Shown here piece by piece: positions 26,215 through 35,828 of a stretch of DNA of 64,000 nt. This DNA comes from Methanosarcina sp. MTP4 (GTDB taxonomy: Archaea; Halobacteriota; Methanosarcinia; Methanosarcinales; Methanosarcinaceae): the NCBI RefSeq assembly GCF_000970045.1, contig NZ_CP009505.1, positions 1,426,001 through 1,490,000 of the forward strand, given 5' to 3'. Positions within the stretch are counted from its first letter, which is position 1; each line of letters starts with the position of its first letter. Below the pieces are notes generated by a model that saw nothing but the letters and a program-made list of their open reading frames with translations, was not told where the DNA came from and ran no database searches. Position numbers and translations under genes: made by a program.

Positions 26215-29200
26215 TCAGTAGCCAGCTTCGTCCCTTTCGAGGCTTTTCAGGATCTCGAGCCTTTCCCGGGCATCGGCGAAGTCGGGGTAGAGGCGGAGGA
26301 TTTCATTGAAGGTCCTGATGGCTTCCTCGTATTTTCCCATTTTCCCGAGGATTACTCCCCGGTAGTTCATGGCCCGGACGTCGCGGGGGTTTATTTTAAG
26401 CAGCTTGTCAAAGGCTCTCAGGGCCTCTTCGTAGTCTTCCATCTTTGCAAGGGAGATCCCCAGGTATTTCAGGGACTGTTCATGCCAGGGGTTGATCGAA
26501 AGGGCTTCCCTGAAGGCCCTGGCTGCGGTTTCGAAGATGTTTAGTTTGAAGCAGACGACGCCCACGTTGTAGAGTGCCTTGATGTTTTCGGGGTCCTTTT
26601 CGAGCACCTGGTCAAAGGATTTCAGGGCTTCCTTGTAGCGCTCGAGCCTGCAAAAAGCAATTCCCCTGTAGTTCAGGGCGTCCGGGTTGTCGGGGGAGAT
26701 GTCCAGGATGCGGTCGAAGTATCCCAGGGCTTCTTTTGCCCTGTTGAGCTTGATCAGGGTGGTGGCTGTGTTATAGAGGGCTTCCTCGTCCTGGGGGTCG
26801 ATTGCCGTGACCCTTTTAAAAGTTTCCAGGGCAGCCTCGAACTCTTCAAGCTCGAGCCAGCAGAGCCCCAGGTAGTTCAGGGCTTCCGGGTCGTCCGGGG
26901 AAAGTTTCAGGAGGGTCTCAAGAGTTTCGGCCGCCTCTTCGTACTTCTCAAGGTTGAAAAGCACCAGTGCCCTGTGGTAGAGGGCTTCTTTGTGGGCGGG
27001 GTCGTGCTGGAGGGCCATGTTGAAAGCCTGCAGGGCTTTTTCGTATTCCTCGATCTCGATCCTGGCAATTCCGAGCCTGTAGCAGGCTTCCGTGAACTCG
27101 GAGAATTCCGGGGCAAAAAGGAGCACAAGTTCCAGGTCCCTGGCAGCTTCCTTGAAGTGCAGGAGTTTGAAATTGGCAACAGCCCGGCTGTATAGGGCGT
27201 CCGGGTTTTCCTGGTCCAGGACCAGGGCGGAATTGAAAGCCTGGCGGGCTTCTTCGTACCTGTTGAGCCCGAGCAGGGTAAGCCCTTTTTGCTGCCAGGC
27301 GGCTTCCAGCCCTGATTTGAGTTCAGTTGCTCTTACGAAAGCTTCCACAGCTTTCTCTTCCCTGTCAAGCCCCCTAAGGGCAAGCCCCTTGCTGTACCAG
27401 ATGTCCGCATTTTTCGGGTTTTTGGCAAGGAGCCCTCCGAAGGTCTCCAGGGCGGCTTCATAGTGTTCCAGCTTGAGCTGGGTAAGCCCTATCCTGGTCC
27501 AGGCATCTTCCAGGTCCCGGTCGCTTACGTCCTGGCTGCCTTCCGCAGTTTCGGACACCGCCTGCTCGAAAGCTTCCACAGCTTCTCCGTAACGTTCCAG
27601 GGTGAAGAGAGCGAGCCCTTTCCTGTACCAGGCCTTTGCAAGTCCGGGGTTAGCCGCAAGGAGACAGGAATAAGTTTCCAGGGCCTCTTCAGTTCTCCCA
27701 AGCTCCATAAGCACGAAGCCCTTCCTGTAAATTGCATCCGTTGCGTCAGGTTTTGCGGCAATGAGTTTTTCCAGGGCAAGCAGGGCTTTTTCATACTGCC
27801 TGAGCTCTACCAGGGCTGAGGCAAACTTTTCCAGGATTTCCGTGTAAGCTGCCTCTTCCCCGGTTCCGGCTTCCTTGAATCTCTCGGGAGCAAGGGCGAG
27901 CAGGGCATTGACAGTCGAGACAGCTTCTCCTGTCCTGCCGAGTTCGAAAAGGGCAAGGGCTTTCTTTTGCAGGACCCCGGGTTCGTGGGCTCCGGCTTTA
28001 AGGACGGCGTCAAAAGCTTCCAGGGCTTTTTCATATTCCTTGAGTTCGAAGGAAATAAGTCCGAGGTAATACGGGAGTTCGGGCCTGGGTGTGGTACCGG
28101 TTTCCCGGAGCCTTTTAAATGCAGGAAGGGCTGCTTTGTAGTTTCTCTGCCTGAAGAGGGCAAGGGCCCGGGCGTATTCCAGGTCTTCGTTTTTCGGGTC
28201 CGATTTCAGTGCTGTGGTAAAGGTCTCGGCCGCTTCCCCGTATTCTCCCAGTTCGAAGTGGATGTACCCTTTCTGTTCAAGGGCAGACAGGTATCCCGGG
28301 ACAAGCTCCAGGGCCGAATCAAAGGCAGCTGCAGCCTCCTCCGGTTTCCCGAGTTCCTTCAGGGCAAGCCCTTTCTCGAACCAGGCTTTTTCGCTTTCGG
28401 GGTACTGCTGGAGGTAACGGTCAAAAGCTTCCAGGGCCTCTTCATATTCCCCTATTTTGAGGCAGGCCGAACCAAGCGAAGAAAGAATATCCTTGCTGGT
28501 TGGGTTGGCGGCCAGGACTTCCCTGAAACCTGCGGCTGCTTCCTCATATTTTCCGAGTTTGAGAAGGGCAAGGCTCTTCTTGTGAAGGGCATCGATATTT
28601 TCAGGAGCTGCTTCCAGGGCTTCCCCGAAAGCTTCGGCTGCAGCTGTATAGCGTTCCAGGGCAAAGCAGGCAAGCCCGAGCTGGTATGGGGTATCGTGGC
28701 AGGCAGGGTCTATTTCCAGGGCCCTGTTGAAGTCTCCTACGGCTTCCTCGGGCCGTCCCAGGCTGCTGAGGGCAAGGCCTCTGAAGTACCAGGCTTCCGC
28801 AAGCCAGGGGTTCTGTTCAATAAGTTCGGAGAAAGTTTCCAGGGCCGCATCGTAAGCTTCCTGCCGGATAAACACAAGGCCTTTCCAGTAGAGGGCAGAA
28901 GAGGCTTTCTGGGACCCATCCTTTATTTTGTCAAGAATAGAGAGGGCTTCTTCGTACTGGCCCAGCTGGAAGTGGGAGACTCCCAGGTTAAACTTTGCCT
29001 CCTCGTTTTCAGGGTCAAGTTTGAGGAGTTCGGCAAAAGCCGCGGAAGCTTTTTCATGCTTCCCCAGGCGGAGAAGGGAAAGCGCCCTGTGGTAGAGGGC
29101 GGAAAGGTTTTCAGGGTTCTTTTCAAGGTATGTCTCGAAGGCTTCCTGGGCTTCCTCGTACTGCTTGATTTCGAAGAGGCAAAATGCCCTGTGCTCCTTG

Positions 29201-31614
29201 GCTTCCGGATTCTCCGGGTTCAGGAGGAGTGCGGCTTCAAAGGCAGAGGCGGCTTCCCTGGGCCTGTGCAGCCTGCGGAGGGTCAGGCCCTTGTAGTGCC
29301 AGGTTTTTTCCGAGTCAGTTTTTTCCCGGAGCACGCTTTCGAAGGTTTCAAGGGCAGGGGTATATTTCCCCAGTTTCATCTGGGCAAACCCCTTGCAGGT
29401 CCAGATGTCCTCATAATCGGAATCCCTGATAATCACCCTGTCAAAGGCTTTTATAGCTTCTTCGAAACGTTCGAGTTCCAGAAGCACCAGCCCTTTCCTG
29501 TACCAGGCGTCTATGGACTCGGGTTCCCGGGAAAGGACCTGCTCGAAAGCTTCCAGGGCTTCTTCAAATTTTCCGAGTTCCATTGAGATCATGCCTTTCT
29601 TAAACTGGATCTCGGGGTCAAGGGAATTCTTTGCAGCTAGCTTTTCAAAGGTTTCCAGGGCTTTTTCATGCTTGCCCAGTTCCATTTGAGCAAGGGCAAG
29701 GTTGTACTGAAGTTCGGGGTAATCGGGGTCAAGGGCAAGGACTTTTTCAAAACATTCCAGAGCAGCTTCTTTTCTCTCGAGCTTGAGGAGGGCTTTTCCC
29801 CGGTTGTAAAGGGAAGAAGTGTCTTCAGGGTTGCTCTTCAGGACTTCGGAAAAGGCTGCTTCGGCCTTATCATACTCTTCAGCCGAAAGCAAAATGAGGG
29901 CTTTGTTTTTCCAGGCGTCTTCATAATCGGGCCTGAGTTTCAGGGCCTCGTCAAAAGCTTCGAGGGCTTTTTCCTCTTCCCCGAGCTTTCCGAGGACAAT
30001 TCCTTTCTTGTTCCAGCCTTTCTCAAGATATGGGTTCTGCCGCAGCCCTTCTTCAAAAGCTTCCAGGGCTTCTTCATAACGTTTCAGGGAATAGAGAGCA
30101 AAACCTTTGTTCAGCCAGGAGCTTTCGGATTCCGGTTTTAGTTCAATGGTTTTCTCAAAAGCTTCGAGGGCTTTTTCGAATTCTCCGGAGTCAAGGCCGA
30201 GGAGGCCTTTCTGGAACCAGAGGTTGAAGTTTTCAGGTTCCTCTTCAAGGCTTTCCGAAAGGGAATCCTGGGCTTCCTCGAGGTTGCCGAGCGCCACAAG
30301 CACAGTGCCCCTGAACTTCCGGGCCTCGGTATGTTCCGGGTCGAGTTTGAGCACCCTGTCAAAGGCTTCCAGGGCCTCTTTATATTTCCCGGTCTTTGCG
30401 AACAGCCTCCCTTGCTGGAACCAGGCGTCCTTATATCCGGGGTTCAGCCGGGTTACTTCGGCAAAGGATTCGGCGGCGGGTTCGAGACGCTGCAGTTTCA
30501 CGAGGGCAAGAGCCCGGTTGTACCAGATTTCCTCCAGTTCCGGGTAGATTTCCAGAAGGGAGTCAAAGGCTTCGAGAGCTTCGTCGTAGACCTCCAGTTT
30601 CATGAGGGCAAAGCACTTGTGGTTCCAGGCCTCGAAATAGCCGGGGTCAAGCTTGATGGCTTCCCCAAAGGCATTAATGGCTTCGTTGAACCGGAGGAGC
30701 TGGAGCATGAGCGTCCCCTGCCTGAACCAGGCGTCTTTGTGCTCGGGGTTGATTTTCAGTAATTTCGAGAAACTTTTTTCGGCTTCTTCGTAGCGGGAAA
30801 GTTCACTCAGGAGGACTCCTTTGCTGTAAAGGGCCGGTTCGTGGTTCGGGGCCTTTTTCAGGAGGGATTCAAGGCATTCCAGGGCTTCTTCGTTTCTCTC
30901 GAGTTTCCCGAGAACCAGGCATTTCTGTTCCCTGGCATCCATATACTTCGGGTTTGCCCGGATAAGGGAATCGAAAGCTTCCAGCGCTTTTTCGTATTCT
31001 TCAAGTTGTGCAAAAATCAGTCCCCTGGAATACAGGGCTTCGCTGTGCCTGGGGTTGATTGAGAGCACGCGGGCAAAACTTTCCAGGGCGGCTTCATATT
31101 GTCCCGCCTGTCCGGATACCGTGCCCCTGGCGTACCATGCATCGACGTATTCAGGTTCCGCTTCCAGGGCTTCCTCAAAACAGAGCAGGGCTTTTCCGGT
31201 CCGGTTGAGTTCTGCCAGGGCAAGCCCTTTCAGGTAGAGGACTTCCGGGTTTTCCGGCTTGATTTCAAAGGCATGCTCGTAGGCTTCCAGGGCAGCATCA
31301 AACTCTTTAAGGCCGGCGAAAGCAAGCCCTTTCTGCTGCCAGGCTTCGGGATTTCCGGGATCAAGCTGCAGGACTTCGTCAAAGGAGTTCAGGGCTTCTC
31401 CGGTTTTTCCGGATTCCAGCAATGCGAGCCCCCTGTTGAAAAGAGCCCCGGGGTGCTGCGGCTCTTTGTTCAAAATTTTGTTGAAGACGTTGATAGCTTT
31501 TTCGTACCTTCTGTGTTTAAAAAGGTCAAGACCTTTTCGAAAGGCTTCCTCCTGACTGATAATAATTCCTCCGATCCCTTTTTTATTTTTTATTTCCTGC
31601 AGACTCAAAAGCAA
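26215..31614 (-). CDS. Giant tetratricopeptide-repeat protein, about 50 repeats
   Basis: About 1799 codons, almost wholly composed of 34-residue TPR units such as AWYRKGLALFTLERYGEAVEAF, with the usual Gly8-Tyr11-Ala20-Pro32 pattern. I estimate close to 50 units. No enzymatic domain, signal peptide or membrane segment is visible, so it is probably a large cytoplasmic superhelical scaffold. Every 102 bp the DNA repeats imperfectly, and the repeats have diverged, arguing against recent expansion. The start is uncertain. The first in-frame TTG is at 31614, but the only good ribosome-binding site (GGAGGA, 31567-31572) lies inside that frame just before ATT-ATT-ATC codons. Confidence 0.9.
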   Translation of the reverse strand: MLLSLQEIKNKKGIGGIIISQEEAFRKGLDLFKHRRYEKAINVFNKILNKEPQHPGALFNRGLALLESGKTGEALNSFDEVLQLDPGNPEAWQQKGLAFAGLKEFDAALEAYEHAFEIKPENPEVLYLKGLALAELNRTGKALLCFEEALEAEPEYVDAWYARGTVSGQAGQYEAALESFARVLSINPRHSEALYSRGLIFAQLEEYEKALEAFDSLIRANPKYMDAREQKCLVLGKLERNEEALECLESLLKKAPNHEPALYSKGVLLSELSRYEEAEKSFSKLLKINPEHKDAWFRQGTLMLQLLRFNEAINAFGEAIKLDPGYFEAWNHKCFALMKLEVYDEALEAFDSLLEIYPELEEIWYNRALALVKLQRLEPAAESFAEVTRLNPGYKDAWFQQGRLFAKTGKYKEALEAFDRVLKLDPEHTEARKFRGTVLVALGNLEEAQDSLSESLEEEPENFNLWFQKGLLGLDSGEFEKALEAFEKTIELKPESESSWLNKGFALYSLKRYEEALEAFEEGLRQNPYLEKGWNKKGIVLGKLGEEEKALEAFDEALKLRPDYEDAWKNKALILLSAEEYDKAEAAFSEVLKSNPEDTSSLYNRGKALLKLERKEAALECFEKVLALDPDYPELQYNLALAQMELGKHEKALETFEKLAAKNSLDPEIQFKKGMISMELGKFEEALEAFEQVLSREPESIDAWYRKGLVLLELERFEEAIKAFDRVIIRDSDYEDIWTCKGFAQMKLGKYTPALETFESVLREKTDSEKTWHYKGLTLRRLHRPREAASAFEAALLLNPENPEAKEHRAFCLFEIKQYEEAQEAFETYLEKNPENLSALYHRALSLLRLGKHEKASAAFAELLKLDPENEEAKFNLGVSHFQLGQYEEALSILDKIKDGSQKASSALYWKGLVFIRQEAYDAALETFSELIEQNPWLAEAWYFRGLALSSLGRPEEAVGDFNRALEIDPACHDTPYQLGLACFALERYTAAAEAFGEALEAAPENIDALHKKSLALLKLGKYEEAAAGFREVLAANPTSKDILSSLGSACLKIGEYEEALEAFDRYLQQYPESEKAWFEKGLALKELGKPEEAAAAFDSALELVPGYLSALEQKGYIHFELGEYGEAAETFTTALKSDPKNEDLEYARALALFRQRNYKAALPAFKRLRETGTTPRPELPYYLGLISFELKEYEKALEAFDAVLKAGAHEPGVLQKKALALFELGRTGEAVSTVNALLALAPERFKEAGTGEEAAYTEILEKFASALVELRQYEKALLALEKLIAAKPDATDAIYRKGFVLMELGRTEEALETYSCLLAANPGLAKAWYRKGLALFTLERYGEAVEAFEQAVSETAEGSQDVSDRDLEDAWTRIGLTQLKLEHYEAALETFGGLLAKNPKNADIWYSKGLALRGLDREEKAVEAFVRATELKSGLEAAWQQKGLTLLGLNRYEEARQAFNSALVLDQENPDALYSRAVANFKLLHFKEAARDLELVLLFAPEFSEFTEACYRLGIARIEIEEYEKALQAFNMALQHDPAHKEALYHRALVLFNLEKYEEAAETLETLLKLSPDDPEALNYLGLCWLELEEFEAALETFKRVTAIDPQDEEALYNTATTLIKLNRAKEALGYFDRILDISPDNPDALNYRGIAFCRLERYKEALKSFDQVLEKDPENIKALYNVGVVCFKLNIFETAARAFREALSINPWHEQSLKYLGISLAKMEDYEEALRAFDKLLKINPRDVRAMNYRGVILGKMGKYEEAIRTFNEILRLYPDFADARERLEILKSLERDEAGY

Positions 31615-31693
31615 AGCACAAATTCAAGACTTAAGTAAATCTCTTCTTTCCCTCTTTTCGGGATGCGGAGCTTTCCTTCTCCGCCGTCCTGTA

Positions 31694-31797
31694 TTGCAAC
31701 TTACTTTTTATTGCAACTTACTTTTTATTGCAACTTACTTTTTATTGCAACTTACTTTTTATTGCAACTTACTTTTTATTGCAGCTTATAAGTGCGG
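31694..31797. repeat. 18 bp tandem repeat, 5 full units plus a partial
   Basis: The unit ttgcaacttactttttat is repeated exactly five times at 31694-31783, followed by a decaying copy. A second short duplication (gtaattttgtggattata, twice) follows at 31823-31868. Confidence 0.9.
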
Positions 31798-31863
31798 CAA
31801 TTTATCGTTTCTTTGCAAGTTTGTAATTGTAATTTTGTGGATTATAGCTGTAATTTTGTGGAT

Positions 31864-31959
31864 TATAGTCCCGAACGTAAATATTTACACTTACATTATA
31901 ACCACGGAAGACACGGAAAGCACGGAAGAATTGTACCCTATTTCCTTTATTCCGTGTTT
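31864..31959 (+). repeat. Dispersed palindromic element, copy 1
   Basis: Contains tatagtcccgaacgtaaat, then ataaccacggaagacacgg and cacggaag, a short middle, and ccgtgttt at the other end. The right arm is degenerate. The same sequence occurs at 48.4 kb (inverted) and 58.2 kb. It has no coding capacity. Confidence 0.8.
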
Positions 31960-32006
31960 GACTGTTCTGCCCACAAATTATTGTTACTATTAACTTTTAT
32001 TTGGGA

Positions 32007-32132
32007 CTATTCTTCTAACATACTATATAAATAATCCTCCAGACTGTTTCCGAGAAATTCTTTCTCCTTCTCCTGTTTTTCTCTCAGTTTCTCGCCTGTG
32101 GAGGGCCGGAACTTTATCTTTGCAAGCTCCAT
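32007..32132 (-). CDS. Small charged protein after the macro-domain gene, 41 residues
   Basis: Short frame from ATG 32132 to TAG 32007, 51 bases downstream of the macro-domain gene on the same strand, so possibly in its operon. The product begins MELAKIKFRPSTGEKLREKQ and continues as a Lys/Glu-rich helix with the hydrophobic end EDYLYSMLEE. The ribosome-binding site (AAGGT) is very close to the ATG. I recognise no family. It could also be a remnant. Confidence 0.4.
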   Translation of the reverse strand: MELAKIKFRPSTGEKLREKQEKEKEFLGNSLEDYLYSMLEE

Positions 32133-32182
32133 ACCTTATAAAATAAAATATAAAAAGATAATAAGGAATATAAATTATTTTT

Positions 32183-32707
32183 TCAAAGCTCCATTTCAAG
32201 GGCTCTTCGGAGGTTCCGGCAGGCTTCCCTGTTAAAGCAGACCAGGCTTACTTTTTCGGGCAGCTCGTTTTCCCGAAGGAAGCGCATGATCTCGGAAACC
32301 GCGACCCTTGCAGCTCTGTCAGCAGGAAAACCGTATGCTCCCGTGCTTATGGCCGGGAAGGCGATGGTCTTTACGGAAGCTTCCTTTGCCAGTTTCAGGC
32401 TTTTCCGGTAGCAGGATGCCAGTAGTTCGTCCTCGCCCCTCCCGCCGCCGTGCCAGACCGGGCCCACAGTATGGATGACCCATTTTGCGGAAAGCCGGTA
32501 TCCTTTAGTAAGCTTTGCTTCCCCTGTAGGGCAGCCTTTCAGGGTCCTGCACTCTTCAAGAAGTTCCAGGCCTGCAGCTTTGTGGATTGCCCCGTCCACT
32601 CCCCCGCCTCCGAGGAGGGTGGGATTGGCTGCGTTTACGATGGCGTCTACGCCCAGTTTTACTATGTCGCCTTCAATTACTTCGATTCTTTCTGATATCG
32701 GAAGCAT
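32183..32707 (-). CDS. Macro-domain protein, ADP-ribose derivative hydrolase
   Basis: 174 residues forming one macro domain of the MacroD/YmdB type. The ADP-ribose motifs are [34 protein letters not shown] and [13 protein letters not shown]. Such proteins remove ADP-ribose from proteins or deacetylate O-acetyl-ADP-ribose in the cytoplasm. [25 protein letters not shown] also fits. It is complete and of normal length. A 41-codon frame follows on the same strand. There is no ADP-ribosyltransferase next to it. Confidence 0.93.
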   Translation of the reverse strand: MLPISERIEVIEGDIVKLGVDAIVNAANPTLLGGGGVDGAIHKAAGLELLEECRTLKGCPTGEAKLTKGYRLSAKWVIHTVGPVWHGGGRGEDELLASCYRKSLKLAKEASVKTIAFPAISTGAYGFPADRAARVAVSEIMRFLRENELPEKVSLVCFNREACRNLRRALEMEL

Positions 32708-33179
32708 GTTCCGGCTCTCTTTCTCCCTAATCTTTTAAAAGTTTTGTGTATCAGTTCCTGTTTTTCCGACTATTCTCGTATCCCAAACATCGGTGCCCTG
32801 CACAATAGTGTCCCATACAACGGTATTCCGAATAATGATGCCTCGCACAACGGTGCCCCTAATATCGATATACCAAACAATGATATAGCATAAAATAGAG
32901 ATTATATTAGCCAATCCTGGCCTGAAAAATTTCAGTTTCCTGCTGGCGATATTGCCTGCACGGATAGCTTAAAAACCGGCCTGCCTCCGGGGGATTTCGA
33001 GGCAGGGCAGGAAGAAAAGTCTGATCTGAAAATCAAGGCAGGAGCCTGGTAAATTACAGATCGTAAATAAATAATACATTGGGTGTAAAATTTGTGTTAA
33101 GTGGGCTGTGGAGAAATCCCGTATTGGAGAAAGCCCGTATTCCCGAACCAGGGAATCAAAATTATGGGGAGGATAAAGA
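32708..33179. other. Intergenic spacer before mtaA
   Basis: At 32775-32885, degenerate repeats of about 20 bp (cacaacggtgcccctaatat and relatives). The rest probably carries the mtaA promoter and leader, but I cannot fix a TATA box. The ribosome-binding site GGGGAGGAT is at 33166-33174. Confidence 0.5.
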
Positions 33180-34199
33180 ATGAGTGACCTGACACTTAAA
33201 GAGAGGCTGTTAAACGTCCTTGAAGGTAAAGAGGTTGACAAAGTACCTGTTTGTTCCGTTACCCAGACCGGGATCGTGGAACTTATGGATGAGGTAGGGG
33301 CGCCCTGGCCGGAATCCCACTCTGACGCCGAGCTGATGGCAAAGCTGGCGATTGCAAACCATGAACTAAGCGGGCTCGAGGCTGTGAGGGTCCCTTACTG
33401 CCTGACCGTGCTTGTGGAAGCCATGGGCTGTGAGATCAACATGGGTACGAAGAACAGACAGCCTTCTGTCACCGGGCACCCCTACCCCAAGAGTCTGGAC
33501 GATGCAGCAATTCCCGAAGACCTCCTGCAGAGAGGAAGGATTCCGGCAGTGCTCGAAGCCATCAAAATTATCAGGGATAAGGTCGGTCCCGATGTCCCGA
33601 TCATCGGCGGTATGGAAGGCCCTATCACCATTGCATCCGACCTGGCAAGTGTAAAGTCCTTCATGAAATGGTCTATCAAGAAACCTGATCTCTTCGAGCA
33701 GGTCCTTGATCTTGCAACCGAAGCCGCAATAATCTATGCAAATGAAATGGTTGAAGCAGGCGCAGACGTCATCTCCGTTGCAGACCCCGTTGCTTCTCCT
33801 GACCTGATGAGCCCTGACTCTTTCAAGGACTTCCTTATGCCCAGGCTGCAGAAATTTTCCGGAGCTGTCAACTCCACAACCATCCTGCATATCTGCGGAA
33901 ACGTGAACCCTGTCCTTGACTACATGGCTGACTGCGGCTTTGAAGGCCTGAGCGTAGAAGAAAAGATCGGCAGCGTAAAGAAAGCAAAAGAAGTAATCGG
34001 GACCCGGGCAAGACTTGTCGGAAACATCTCGAGTCCTTTCACCCTTCTGCCGGGGCCGGCTGATAAAATCAAGACCGAATCCAGGCAGGCCATGGATGAC
34101 GGTATCGACGTGCTTGCCCCGGGCTGCGGGATCGCCCCGATGACCCCGCTGGAGAACATCAAGGCTCTTGTGGCTGCCAGGGACGAGTATTACGCCTGA
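33180..34199 (+). CDS. mtaA: Methylcobamide:CoM methyltransferase MtaA
   Basis: 339 residues of the uroporphyrinogen-decarboxylase-like methyltransferase family. It transfers the methyl group from the corrinoid of MtaC to coenzyme M, forming methyl-CoM for methanogenesis. The zinc site is visible as HICGNVNPVL (His-X-Cys) plus the downstream Cys in APGCGIAPMTP. GGMEGPITIASDLASVK and FTLLPGPADKI are family segments. MtbA, the methylamine version, is very similar. The choice of MtaA rests on the convergent mtaCB operon 230 bases away and is therefore partly inference. Strong ribosome-binding site. Confidence 0.85.
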   Translation: MSDLTLKERLLNVLEGKEVDKVPVCSVTQTGIVELMDEVGAPWPESHSDAELMAKLAIANHELSGLEAVRVPYCLTVLVEAMGCEINMGTKNRQPSVTGHPYPKSLDDAAIPEDLLQRGRIPAVLEAIKIIRDKVGPDVPIIGGMEGPITIASDLASVKSFMKWSIKKPDLFEQVLDLATEAAIIYANEMVEAGADVISVADPVASPDLMSPDSFKDFLMPRLQKFSGAVNSTTILHICGNVNPVLDYMADCGFEGLSVEEKIGSVKKAKEVIGTRARLVGNISSPFTLLPGPADKIKTESRQAMDDGIDVLAPGCGIAPMTPLENIKALVAARDEYYA

Positions 34200-34432
34200 A
34201 TTTCTTTTTAAAAACAGTTTCCTGAAAAACGGGCCTTTTTTTTCTTTTTTTCCTTCAAGTTTTTTAATTTTTTTCCCAAATTTTTCTCAGTGTTATGCGG
34301 TAGCGTTCAGCAGATGCTTCATTGTGAAAAAGGACTGTTGAACTAAAATGATTGCAGGCATGGTGCAGGTAAAAGAAAAAAATCACTTTAGGCTAAATCA
34401 AAAAAATAGAGAAGGAAGAGAACTTTCCTCAT

Positions 34433-35815
34433 TCAGAGGTCGTAGTTCTCAGGCAGGAAAACCTTGACTTCCTTCTTATACTTATCCAGGCAGTCGCTCA
34501 TGAACTTGTCCTTGTCATCGGTCATTCCTTCAAAGGCTTCCTTTGCGTCTGCAAGGGCTTTGGCTTCGAACCTGGAGAGTTCAAGTTTGCCTCTTGCGCC
34601 TTCTTCGACGATGTTGATACATTCCATGGCGGCGTTCTTGGCACGGAGATAGATGTCTTTTCCGTCCTTTGCGATTGCCTGCCCGACTCTGTAGGCGTGT
34701 GGATAGGCCAGCACAAAGCCCTGCGGGTCTCTGTACATGTCAGAAGCAACGAACATGTCCCTGAGGGTCTTTTCGTTGCCTGAGTCAAGGGCCACGTTCA
34801 TGAGAGAACAGTCGTATGCAAGGGATTCTCCCCAGCACTGCACGGTAGTACCGCCGAATTCCCCATGGTATTCCACGGATTCGTTGGACCAGAGGTCACA
34901 GCACTGCATTACAAGGTTCCCCATGACGTCAGAGTGTGCACAGGTAGAGGTCTTACCTTCCTGGGCAATCGGGACACCTGAAATGGCTTTTACGATTGTG
35001 TTCTCGTAACCGCAGTCCTTCCCCGGGCCTGTTGCGCCGCATTCGTATGCAACAAGGGTTCTAGATGCGGAAATTGCCCTTGCGATGATTGCCAGGGTGT
35101 GGGCCAGGTTCTTGTCCAGAAGTCCGCCTGCAATGAACATTGCGGTGTTTGCCTGGGCACAGTCCGTGTCCCCTGCTGCAACGGTGCCGGTCTTCTTGGC
35201 GATGTCCGCAACACCCTGCCAGACGTATTCCATGTCCATGGCACCCAGGCAGCCAATACCGTAGAGGACACCAGCCATGTCGTTCCTCAGGATGGCGTAG
35301 TCGAAGACTTCCTTTCCGCCCATACTTTCGACGGAAAGCAGGTCTGCCCCGTTCTCAGCGCACTGCTCGAAGGATTCCATAAGGACCGAGTATTTGTCCT
35401 TGAGTTTCAGGAAATCACGTTCTTCACGGACGTCTCCCGGGGTGTGTCTCAGGGCACATTTGATCCCGTACTCGTCGTGGTAGTCTTCCATGATGGCTTT
35501 CTGGGCGTGGGCCACAGCGCCTCCCCACTCCGGGTTGTTTGTCATCTGCTGGACGTGTTCGGTTTCAAGGACAACGGCAGGTGCTCCAATCTGGACCATC
35601 CTTGCCATAGTGTCTGTTGTGATCTTTTCATATTCCTTGATTAGCTTCTCCCTGGATGCCCCTGCTTCCGGTCTTGGTGCATAGTTGACTTCAGGAGTTG
35701 TGTATCCGGCACCGATCTCCAGGCCCAAACCAGCTTTTACGGGCTTGACGGCTTTTCCGAAGATCATGTCATCTGCGCTTGCATATGCCATTTTAGTGTA
35801 TCTGTTTACTGCCAT
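34433..35815 (-). CDS. mtaB: Methanol:corrinoid methyltransferase MtaB
   Basis: 460 residues, the known MtaB length. It activates methanol on a zinc ion and methylates Co(I) of MtaC. The zinc ligands of the M. barkeri enzyme (one Glu and two Cys, from memory) are matched by LSVESMGGKEV, GDTDCAQANTAM and YECGATGPGKDCGYENT. The second gene of the mtaCB operon, it starts 13 bases after the mtaC stop with GGAGGTGA close upstream, so translation is coupled. It acts in the cytoplasm as an MtaBC complex. Confidence 0.97.
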   Translation of the reverse strand: MAVNRYTKMAYASADDMIFGKAVKPVKAGLGLEIGAGYTTPEVNYAPRPEAGASREKLIKEYEKITTDTMARMVQIGAPAVVLETEHVQQMTNNPEWGGAVAHAQKAIMEDYHDEYGIKCALRHTPGDVREERDFLKLKDKYSVLMESFEQCAENGADLLSVESMGGKEVFDYAILRNDMAGVLYGIGCLGAMDMEYVWQGVADIAKKTGTVAAGDTDCAQANTAMFIAGGLLDKNLAHTLAIIARAISASRTLVAYECGATGPGKDCGYENTIVKAISGVPIAQEGKTSTCAHSDVMGNLVMQCCDLWSNESVEYHGEFGGTTVQCWGESLAYDCSLMNVALDSGNEKTLRDMFVASDMYRDPQGFVLAYPHAYRVGQAIAKDGKDIYLRAKNAAMECINIVEEGARGKLELSRFEAKALADAKEAFEGMTDDKDKFMSDCLDKYKKEVKVFLPENYDL

Positions 35816-35828
35816 CTACTTCACCTCC

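Noticed and set aside
27967-29586. 539-codon plus-strand frame within the TPR gene
   Set aside because: Mirrors the 102 bp TPR periodicity; no start signal.
33180-34199. MtbA (methylamine-specific) instead of MtaA
   Set aside because: Cannot be excluded by motif, but the adjacent mtaCB operon and absence of methylamine methyltransferase genes favour MtaA.
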